Source: CAYOBW01 sp964402115 (GTDB lineage Bacteria; Verrucomicrobiota; Kiritimatiellia; UBA8416; CAYOBW01). Taken from it: a DNA stretch of 64,000 nt. Position numbers and translations under genes: made by a program. Within the stretch, counting starts at the first letter, position 1; each line of letters starts with the position of its first letter. Under the pieces are notes generated by a model. The model searched no databases. It was not told the origin of the DNA and worked only from the letters and a program-made list of their open reading frames with translations. The stretch covers positions 1-64,000 of the forward strand of contig CAYOBW010000004.1 in NCBI GenBank assembly GCA_964402115.1, given 5' to 3'. This document shows positions 15,076-21,865 of this stretch, piece by piece.

Positions 15076-17537
15076 GCGGCGGAAGAACAGTCACGCGGCG
15101 CGAATTCATGCGTACGGCCTCGGTGGCGACGGCGGCAGTCGGTGCGGGCCGCCTCGTGACGCAGGCCAGCCTGTCCGCGGCTGCAGCCGTTCCTGCGGAC
15201 GCGTCCAGCCCTCTGCGCCTGTGGTATGACCTCCCGGCCTCCAACTGGAACGAGGCCCTGCCGCTGGGCAACGGCCGCATGGGCGCGATGGTCTTCGGTG
15301 GCACCGGCCGGGAACGCTTGCAGCTCAACGAGGAAACCATCTGGACCGGCGAGCCGGACAAGGAAGCGCACTACCACTGCGAGGGCCCCAAGGCGCTGCC
15401 GGAAATCCGGCGACTGACGTTCGAAGGCAAGTGGAGCGAGGCGCAGGAGCTGTTCGGCAAGTCGATGGTCCACCGTTGGTTCTCGAAGTATCAGCCGATG
15501 TGCGATCTCTGGCTCGCGTTTCCCGGCCACGAAGCGTGCCGGGATTATCGTCGGGACCTGACGCTCGACACGGCGATTGCGGCGACCTCCTACCGGGTTG
15601 GCGACGTCACGTTCCGTCGGGAGTTCTTCATCAGCGCCGTGGACCAGGTGCTGGTCGGTTCCATCACGGCGGACCGTCCCGGTTCGGTGTCGTTCACCGT
15701 GAGCCTGGCCGGGGTCATGGATTACGGCAAGGCGTACAACGGCGGCGGCGGAACGGTTTCCGAGGGCGCGGCGAAGGGTGAGGTCGTCGGCAGGATTCGC
15801 ACCGAGGCAGGCGGATTGGGCGAACTGGTGCTGCACGGCAAGGTCGACCCCGGGGCGATTGCCTATCAGGTCCGCCTGCGCGTATTGCCGAAGGGCGGCA
15901 GCCTGCGTATGGAGGAAGACCGCGTCCTGGTCGAGGGTGCGGATTCTGCGGTGCTGCTGCTTGCGGCCGCAACGAACTTCAAGAGCTTTCAGGATGTCTC
16001 CGGCCTTCCGGAGCCTGTCGTCCAGGCCCACTTGGCCGGGGCCGCGATAAGGTCGTACGACGCGTTACGCGGCGACCACCTCCGGGATTACCAACGCCTG
16101 TTCCAGCGCGTTTCGCTGACCCTGCCCACATCGGCGACGAGCGGTCTGCCGACGAACCAGCGCTTGGAGGCCATGCGGCAGAGCCAGGACGATCCGGCGC
16201 TGGTGGCCCTGCTGTTCCAGTTTGGGCGGTACCTCGTCATCAGCAGTTCGCGTCCCGGCACGCACCCGCCGAATCTGCAAGGCATCTGGAACGGCGACCG
16301 CAACCCGGCCTGGGATGCGAAGTACACGAGCAATATCAATCTTCAGATGAACTATTTCCCGGTGGACGTCGCCCACCTTGGCGAGTGCATCGAGCCGCTG
16401 CTGCGTTTCTGCGAAGATCTGGCCGTGACCGGAGGCTGGGCCGCCAGGCATTGCTTTGGCGCGCGGGGCTGGACGTTGAATTTCAACACCGACCTCTGGC
16501 GGGGCGTCTGGCCCATTGGCGGGGTCATTTCCTTCTGGAGTTCCTGGCCGACCGGCGGCGCCTGGCTCTGCAACCGGCTTTACGATCATTACCTGTTCGC
16601 CGGCGACCGTGAGTTCCTCCGCCGGGCCTATCCCCTGATGAAGGGTTCCGCCGAGTTCTTCTTCGACACACTGCAGAAGCATCCCACGCGCGGCCATCTG
16701 GTCACGTGCCCGTCGAGTTCGCCGGAGAACCGGCATCACAAGCTCGAGGGCAAGGAGTGGGCGCTGCAGCCAAGCATCTGCGCCGGGCCGACGATGGACA
16801 TGCAGATTCTGCGCGAGCACTTCGGGGCGTGTGCCGCGGCGGCCCGGGAGCTGGGCGTCGATGCGGAATTCGCCGAACAGGCAACCGCCACCCGGGCGGC
16901 GTTGCCCCCGACGCCCGTCGGCCGCTACGGCCAGATCCAGGAATGGCTGGAGGATTGGGACGATCCGAAGGACAATCACCGTCACGCCTCAATGCTTTAC
17001 GGTTTATACCCGGGCCTCGAAATCACGCCCGATGCGACGCCCGCTCTGGTGCAGGCGGCCCGCGTCACGCTGGAAAACCGCGGTATCGCCAGCACCGGCT
17101 GGTCCACCGCCTGGAAGATCGCGTTCCTGGCGCGGATGCGGGACGGCGAGACGGCCAACCGGATCCTGCAGTATCTCCTGAACTTCCGGCCCATCCGCAA
17201 GGAAGACCAGGGCGAAGGCGCCCACAGCGGCGGCGTCTACCCGAACCTGTTCAGCAGCTGCCCGCCGATGCAGATCGACGCGAACTTCGGCGCCACGGCC
17301 GGCATCGCCGAGATGCTGCTCCAGTCCCACGCCGGCGAGCTGCACCTGCTGCCGGCCATCCCGGCTTCGTGGCCAGCGGGCGAGGTGAAGGGGCTCTGCG
17401 CCCGCGGGGGCTTCTCCGTAGACATCGCCTGGAGGGACGGCAAGGTTACGTCACATCGCATTACGTCCGCCAAACCGCAGGACGTGCGGATCCGCGTGAA
17501 CGGCGAAGCCAGCATCGTCAGGTCCAGTCAAGCTTGA
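15063..17537 (+). CDS. GH95-family alpha-L-fucosidase (Tat-exported)
   Basis: 824-residue GH95 enzyme that removes terminal alpha-L-fucose (or alpha-L-galactose) from glycans. Family motifs are evident: LPLGNGRMGAMVFGG and LNEETIWTG in the N-terminal domain; NLQGIWNGDRNPAW and NINLQMNYFPVD in the (alpha/alpha)6 barrel with the catalytic Asn residues; TCPSSSPENRH with the catalytic Glu region; HRHASMLYGLYPG; IDANFGATAGIAEML. A GTG at 15063 is proposed as start: it yields an N-terminal Tat motif TVTRREFMRTASVATAA; the first ATG (15108) would cut this in half. Overlaps the upstream gene by 13 nt, implying coupling. Confidence 0.9.
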   Translation: MDALSGGRTVTRREFMRTASVATAAVGAGRLVTQASLSAAAAVPADASSPLRLWYDLPASNWNEALPLGNGRMGAMVFGGTGRERLQLNEETIWTGEPDKEAHYHCEGPKALPEIRRLTFEGKWSEAQELFGKSMVHRWFSKYQPMCDLWLAFPGHEACRDYRRDLTLDTAIAATSYRVGDVTFRREFFISAVDQVLVGSITADRPGSVSFTVSLAGVMDYGKAYNGGGGTVSEGAAKGEVVGRIRTEAGGLGELVLHGKVDPGAIAYQVRLRVLPKGGSLRMEEDRVLVEGADSAVLLLAAATNFKSFQDVSGLPEPVVQAHLAGAAIRSYDALRGDHLRDYQRLFQRVSLTLPTSATSGLPTNQRLEAMRQSQDDPALVALLFQFGRYLVISSSRPGTHPPNLQGIWNGDRNPAWDAKYTSNINLQMNYFPVDVAHLGECIEPLLRFCEDLAVTGGWAARHCFGARGWTLNFNTDLWRGVWPIGGVISFWSSWPTGGAWLCNRLYDHYLFAGDREFLRRAYPLMKGSAEFFFDTLQKHPTRGHLVTCPSSSPENRHHKLEGKEWALQPSICAGPTMDMQILREHFGACAAAARELGVDAEFAEQATATRAALPPTPVGRYGQIQEWLEDWDDPKDNHRHASMLYGLYPGLEITPDATPALVQAARVTLENRGIASTGWSTAWKIAFLARMRDGETANRILQYLLNFRPIRKEDQGEGAHSGGVYPNLFSSCPPMQIDANFGATAGIAEMLLQSHAGELHLLPAIPASWPAGEVKGLCARGGFSVDIAWRDGKVTSHRITSAKPQDVRIRVNGEASIVRSSQA

Positions 17538-17557
17538 GGCAAACGCTCGTGGCCACC

Positions 17558-17589
17558 CTGAGCAGCCTGGCGCCTGAGCAGCCTGGCGC
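17558..17589 (+). repeat. perfect tandem duplication of a 16-bp unit
   Basis: CTGAGCAGCCTGGCGC occurs twice head to tail, just after the GH95 stop in a convergent intergenic space. Confidence 0.85.
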
Positions 17590-17593
17590 CAGG
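17582..17593. terminator. palindrome possibly acting as terminator hairpin
   Basis: CCTGGCGCCAGG is a perfect 12-bp palindrome 45 nt after the GH95 stop codon. There is no T-run on either side, so Rho-independent termination is doubtful. Confidence 0.25.
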
Positions 17594-17655
17594 TGATCAG
17601 TGCCGTCGCGGATCCCGTTGGCATTCGATGCGATCCGATCCACCCGTCATCCTGC

Positions 17656-18054
17656 TTATGTCGCCGGCTTGTCTCCCGGCTTCACAAGTAGATCCAGGGC
17701 GGCGAACGGGTTGGCGAGCGACGGCTGCCGGGAGAGGACGGGCGCGGCGGAGAGGGGGGACGCCGTGTAGCCGCCCTTCTTCTCCTTCTCGTGCTCGTCG
17801 TCGTGGCAGTAGATGCAGAGCAGTTCCCAGTTGCTGCCGTCGGGCGGATTGTTCCGGAAGTTGTGGTCGCGGTGGTGAACGGTCAGCTCGCGCAGCCGCT
17901 GCCCCTCGAACTCGCGGCTGCAGCGCCCGCAAATGTGCGGCAGCAGCTTCAGGGCTCGCTCGCGGTAACTCTGCTGGCGCAGCTCGCGATCGCGTCGGAG
18001 CTCCGCGACGAGCTGGGCCTGACGTTCCGGACTGGCGGGCGGTTTCAGCGTCAT
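17656..18054 (-). CDS. YajD-type HNH nuclease family protein
   Basis: 132 residues. The HNH core is clear: CGRCSREFEG at about 42-51, LTVHHRDHNFRNNPPDGSNW at about 57-76 and LLCIYCHDDEHEKEK at about 78-92, giving two CxxC zinc pairs framing the HH-N-H catalytic strands. The spacing matches YajD, a small cytoplasmic HNH protein whose cellular role is not established. N-terminus is charged and helical; the tail is low-complexity Pro/Ala. It is convergent with GH95 and divergent from the DUF1080 gene, so it stands alone. Confidence 0.87.
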   Translation of the reverse strand: MTLKPPASPERQAQLVAELRRDRELRQQSYRERALKLLPHICGRCSREFEGQRLRELTVHHRDHNFRNNPPDGSNWELLCIYCHDDEHEKEKKGGYTASPLSAAPVLSRQPSLANPFAALDLLVKPGDKPAT

Positions 18055-18151
18055 GCGGTTCTCCTCCGTGCTGGCGGAAACGATACGCGTGTCCAGCCGC
18101 GCCCGTCAAGATGGACAACCAAGCTTGGCGCTTTTCCGCAGGCGGGTGGTG

Positions 18152-18160
18152 TGGTATAAC
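18152..18160 (+). promoter_or_regulatory. extended -10 promoter upstream of the DUF1080 gene
   Basis: TGGTATAAC gives an extended -10 (TG-N-TATAAC, 5 of 6 consensus). The 17-nt upstream position is a weak TTTTCC. Start of transcription would be near 18167, about 43 nt before the ATG at 18210. Confidence 0.45.
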
Positions 18161-18209
18161 GCTGGCGGGATGGTTCCGAACGAGTGACCGACGCACAAGG
18201 AGGTGCCGG

Positions 18210-18968
18210 ATGCGCGCGCGCGTGTGGTTGAGTGGTTTGCTGGTGGCGGCGGGTACGTGGCAGGCTGTGGGGCAGGTGGCGGAGAAGGCGGCGCCGAATA
18301 CGCTGACCGCCGGGGAACAGCAGGCGGGCTGGAGGCTGCTCTGGGACGGCAAGACGACCGAGGGCTGGCGCAGCCTGAAGAGCGAGCAGTTCCCCGCGAA
18401 GGGGTGGTCCGTGACCAATGGCACCCTGACGGTGCACGGGGAAGCCGGCAAGGCGGGGACCGGCGGGGGCGACATCGTCACCGTGAAGTCGTACGCGCGT
18501 TTCGAGCTGCGCCTGGAGTTCCAGATCACCCCGGGCGCGAACAGCGGCATCAAGTACTTCGTCGAACGCGACCTGACGAAGACCAAGGGCGCCGGGTTGG
18601 GGCTGGAGTACCAGATCCTCGACGACGAGCGTCATCCGGATGCGAAGCTGGGGCGCGACGGCAACCGGACCATGGCGTCGCTGTATGACCTGATTCCGGC
18701 GGCAGCGGGCAAGCCTGTGAACCCGCCGAACGCGTGGAACGAGGCGCGGCTCGTGGCCCGTGGCACACACGTCGAGCATTGGCTCAACGGCGTGAAGGTG
18801 CTCGAATATGAGCGCGGCAGCGCTGACTTCAGGAAAATCGTGGCGCAGAGCAAGTTCAAGTCCTGGGCGGCGTTCGGTGAGCTTCCGGAGGGGCCCATCC
18901 TGCTCCAGGATCACGGGAATACCGTCCACTACCGGAGCATCAAGCTGCGTGAACTACCGGCGGAGTGA
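18210..18968 (+). CDS. secreted 3-keto-disaccharide hydrolase (DUF1080) domain protein
   Basis: 252-residue periplasmic protein: Sec signal MRARVWLSGLLVAAGTWQAVG, then one PF06439 concanavalin-like domain. Typical elements are GWRLLWDGKTTEGWRSL, GDIVTVKSYARFELRLEF, GANSGIKYFVERD, and a final GPILLQDHGNTVHYRSIKLR. Members of this family hydrolyse or lyse 3-keto-glucosides made by Gfo/Idh/MocA dehydrogenases, and one of those is encoded about 3 kb upstream. AAGGAGG at 18198-18204 supports the ATG at 18210. Followed 3 nt later by a DUF4173 membrane protein. Confidence 0.9.
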   Translation: MRARVWLSGLLVAAGTWQAVGQVAEKAAPNTLTAGEQQAGWRLLWDGKTTEGWRSLKSEQFPAKGWSVTNGTLTVHGEAGKAGTGGGDIVTVKSYARFELRLEFQITPGANSGIKYFVERDLTKTKGAGLGLEYQILDDERHPDAKLGRDGNRTMASLYDLIPAAAGKPVNPPNAWNEARLVARGTHVEHWLNGVKVLEYERGSADFRKIVAQSKFKSWAAFGELPEGPILLQDHGNTVHYRSIKLRELPAE

Positions 18969-18971
18969 CCT

Positions 18972-20666
18972 ATGAGCGACACAGACGACGCGGCTGGCAC
19001 GCAGCCGCCCCCCCTGCCGCCCCCACCGGCGCCCACGCCCGCGGACGATCTCTCGCGGAACCCGTTGGGCAAGCCGGTGAGCGGTCGTGACACGCTCATC
19101 GTCATTTTACTCGCCTCGCTGGCTGACCTGCTGCTCTACAGCGCACCCGGCGGAACCGGGGCCGGGCTGGTGTTGCTGGCGGCCGCCTTCGGCCTGTCTC
19201 TTGCCACGCAGCGGGCGTCGCCGTGGCCGCGTTCGCTCCTGCTGTTGACCGTGCTGCTGTGCGCGCCGCTGCTGGTCTGGCGGCAGTGGTGGCTGCTGCA
19301 CGCGGTGGCCTGGGGCGCACTGGCGCTGGGGGCCGTCAAGCGGGTCTACCCTCAACAGCGTCCACCCCTCCTGCTGTTCTCGGCGGCGTGGACGCTGCTC
19401 GGGGGGCCGCTGCGGGGCTGTGGGCATGCGGGCGCGGTCTGGGCCGGGATCAAGGCGCGGCTGCCCGGGGGCGCTGCCCGGACGCAGCCCCGGCTGCCCG
19501 CGCGCGTGGTGCTGATTCCGGTCGGCGTGTGCCTGCTCTTCGTGCTGATCTTTGCCGGCGCGAATCCGGTGGTGGCGAAGCTTGTGAACCGTGTGTGCGG
19601 CGACCTCGGGAGATGGCTGGAAATCTGGCTGGCGCATATCTCTTTCGCGAGGATCGTTGTCTGGACGCTGTGGGTCATGCTCTTCGCCGCCTTGGCGCGG
19701 CCGGCTGCGATCGCGGCCGAAGCGCTTGGTTTCGCGCCCCGCGCCGACCGGCTGACACCGCCAGCCATCGCGGAAGTCGCGCCGGAGTCTGACGGGAATC
19801 AAGCCGCGGCCCTGTCGACGCTGGTGTCGGTTTGCGGCCTCTTCGTCGCGTATAACCTACTGGACGGAGTCTACCTGTACGGGCGGGCGACGCTGCCCGC
19901 GGGCATCACGTGGACTGCCTACACGCACGCGGGGTGCGGGTGGCTGACGCTGGGGCTCGGGTTCAGCAGCGTCGTGCTCGGCTTCATCTTCCGCGACAAG
20001 CTGAACTTCCATCCGCGCGCTGCGCGGCTGCGGTTCTGGGCCTACGCGTGGGCGGGCCTCAATGGCGTGATCGCGGTCGGGGCGCTCCGTCGCCTGCAGA
20101 TGTACATTGACTTCAGCGGCCTGACGCACCTGCGGTTAACCGGGCTCTATGGCTGCGTGCTCGTCGCCTGCGGACTGGGGATCATGGTCTGGAAGGTCCG
20201 GCACGCGTACGGGTTCGGCTGGTTGCTCCGCCGTTACCTGGTCGCGTTCGGCCTCGGCCTGACGCTACTGGCGGTGACGCCGAACGAGTGGCTCTGCTCG
20301 ACCTACAACGCCCGGCAGGTTCTCGCGGGCAAGCCGCGGGCCATGCGGCCGATCTGTCAGAAGAGCCTCGGGCCGGAGGGGCTGCCGCCCCTGATTCCGC
20401 TGCTCGAATACCGGTGCCCGGAGGGGAGCGATGTACGCGAGCAGCTGGTGCGGAGGGGCGTGGCGGCCATTCTCGGAGACGGACTGGACCAGCTGGAGCG
20501 TGACGCCAGGCGGGATGGCTGGACGCAGTGGCAGGGGTCGCACGCCTGGGCGCTACGGCGGCTTCGGGACGTGGCCTCGCGACTGGACGAGATCGTGGCG
20601 CAGAAGGACCGGGCGGGGGCCCGGCGGCGGCTCGAATACGATTACGATTTGACCGGGCAGCCGTAG
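18972..20666 (+). CDS. DUF4173/DUF4153-like multi-pass membrane protein
   Basis: 564 residues. A Pro-rich cytoplasmic N-terminus (about 1-40) is followed by roughly 11-12 hydrophobic helices; the segment FVAYNLLDGVYLYG and the PAGITWTAYTHAGCGWLTLG stretch match the conserved DUF4173 core (LP-x-G-T-x-A-Y). The C-terminal about 120 residues after VTPNEWLCSTYNARQVLAG are soluble and charged, resembling a helical repeat that may face the periplasm. Function of the family is unknown. Gap of 3 nt after the DUF1080 gene and 26 nt before the UroD-family gene. Confidence 0.8.
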   Translation: MSDTDDAAGTQPPPLPPPPAPTPADDLSRNPLGKPVSGRDTLIVILLASLADLLLYSAPGGTGAGLVLLAAAFGLSLATQRASPWPRSLLLLTVLLCAPLLVWRQWWLLHAVAWGALALGAVKRVYPQQRPPLLLFSAAWTLLGGPLRGCGHAGAVWAGIKARLPGGAARTQPRLPARVVLIPVGVCLLFVLIFAGANPVVAKLVNRVCGDLGRWLEIWLAHISFARIVVWTLWVMLFAALARPAAIAAEALGFAPRADRLTPPAIAEVAPESDGNQAAALSTLVSVCGLFVAYNLLDGVYLYGRATLPAGITWTAYTHAGCGWLTLGLGFSSVVLGFIFRDKLNFHPRAARLRFWAYAWAGLNGVIAVGALRRLQMYIDFSGLTHLRLTGLYGCVLVACGLGIMVWKVRHAYGFGWLLRRYLVAFGLGLTLLAVTPNEWLCSTYNARQVLAGKPRAMRPICQKSLGPEGLPPLIPLLEYRCPEGSDVREQLVRRGVAAILGDGLDQLERDARRDGWTQWQGSHAWALRRLRDVASRLDEIVAQKDRAGARRRLEYDYDLTGQP

Positions 20667-20692
20667 CGGCCTGGCCAAAGGGAGGGTGGCGT

Positions 20693-21736
20693 ATGCGCAG
20701 GGAGCAATGGGAGTCATTCAAGTCCGCTGCCAAGCGGGAGGGTGGGGGCAAGGTTCCCCTGGCTTTGATCGTGGACAGTCCGTGGATGCCGGGCTACCTG
20801 GGCATCAGCCATCTCGACTACTATTTCGATCCGGAGGTGTGGTTCCGGGCCAACCTGCAGGTGCTGCAGGAGTTTCCGGAAGTCACATTCTTCCCCTCGT
20901 GGTGGGCGGAGAGCGGCATGGCCGCGGAGCCCTCGGCGATGGGCGTGCGGATCCGGTTCTGGCCGGGCCAGACGCCGAGCGAGGAGCGGGTGCCGTTCCG
21001 CCTGGAGGATCTGGAGCTGCTGACCGTCCCGGACGCGCGGTCGTCCGGCTTCATGGCCCTGGCCCTGCACCGCTACGCGAGCATGCGCGGCCGCATCGCG
21101 GCGGCGGGCTACACGGTCCCGGTTGTCGCGGCCCGCGGGCCGCTCTGCACGGCCTCGTTCTTTCGGGGTGTGACGGAGCTGATGATGGACGTGATCGAGC
21201 AGCCGGCGCGCGTGCACCAGCTGATGGAAATCACGACGAAGCTGACCATCGACTGGCTGAAGGCGCAGGCGGAGGCGCTGGGCGGCAGCGTCGAGGGCAT
21301 CCTCGTGCTGGACGACATCGTGGGCTTCCTGGGCGAGGAGCATTACCTGGAGTTCGCGCACCCGTATCTCAAGCGCGTCTGCGACGCGTTTCCGGCGGAT
21401 TGGGTGAAGGTGTACCACAACGACGCCAACGTGTCGGCCTGCCTCGACCACCTGCCGGATACCGGTTTCGACGTGCTGAACTGGGGCAAGCAGATGGACA
21501 TTAGCGAGGCGACGATGCGGTTGCGGGGGCGGATGTGCCTGATGGGGAATGTGAACCCGCTCGAGGTCGGCGTCCGCGGCAGTCCCGAGGACGTGACGCA
21601 GGCGACCCGCGACGTGCTGACGAAGGCCGGCGCACATCCGCTGATCCTCTCGGTCGGCGGCGGTGTCAGTCCCGGCATGCCCCGGGCGAATATCCGGGCG
21701 ATGATCGACGCGTGGAAAGCATGCGGGCGAGAGTAG
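20693..21736 (+). CDS. uroporphyrinogen decarboxylase (URO-D) family protein
   Basis: 347-residue TIM-barrel protein of the UroD/MtaA/CmuA superfamily. Visible pieces are FFPSWWAESGMAAEPSAMG, MMDVIEQPARVHQLMEI, LDDIVGFLGEEHYLEF, VYHNDANVSACLDHL, DVLNWGKQMDISEA and GRMCLMGNVNPLEV, the last matching the metal/substrate end of the barrel. In planctomycetes and verrucomicrobia such proteins accompany sugar catabolism or methyl-transfer systems; true heme synthesis is unlikely since the Arg-rich URO-D N-terminus is absent. GGAGGG at 20681-20686 supports ATG 20693. Confidence 0.85.
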   Translation: MRREQWESFKSAAKREGGGKVPLALIVDSPWMPGYLGISHLDYYFDPEVWFRANLQVLQEFPEVTFFPSWWAESGMAAEPSAMGVRIRFWPGQTPSEERVPFRLEDLELLTVPDARSSGFMALALHRYASMRGRIAAAGYTVPVVAARGPLCTASFFRGVTELMMDVIEQPARVHQLMEITTKLTIDWLKAQAEALGGSVEGILVLDDIVGFLGEEHYLEFAHPYLKRVCDAFPADWVKVYHNDANVSACLDHLPDTGFDVLNWGKQMDISEATMRLRGRMCLMGNVNPLEVGVRGSPEDVTQATRDVLTKAGAHPLILSVGGGVSPGMPRANIRAMIDAWKACGRE

Positions 21737-21830
21737 AACGGCCTTCAGGCCTTAGACGCAGAAACGGGCTGAAGCCCGTTCTACGGGGGAGTGTGGTGGC
21801 GGGCGAATGTAGAACGGCCTTCAGGCCGTT
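21733..21830. repeat. cluster of three REP-like 18-bp hairpin dyads
   Basis: AACGGCCT-TC-AGGCCGTT occurs at 21813-21830 (perfect) and at 21737-21754 with a degenerate right arm; between them at 21763-21780 lies AACGGGCT-GA-AGCCCGTT, the reverse-strand variant. All sit in a GTAGAACGG or GTTCTAC context. They fill the gap between the UroD-family and GH127 genes and may terminate or stabilise the upstream mRNA. Confidence 0.85.
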
Positions 21831-21865
21831 CCCTGCCGCGGCAGAGACAGGGGGGGCAGGCACGC

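Noticed and set aside
20693..21736. HemE, true uroporphyrinogen III decarboxylase
   Set aside because: The conserved Arg-rich N-terminal and substrate Asp motifs of HemE are absent; genomic context is carbohydrate catabolism.
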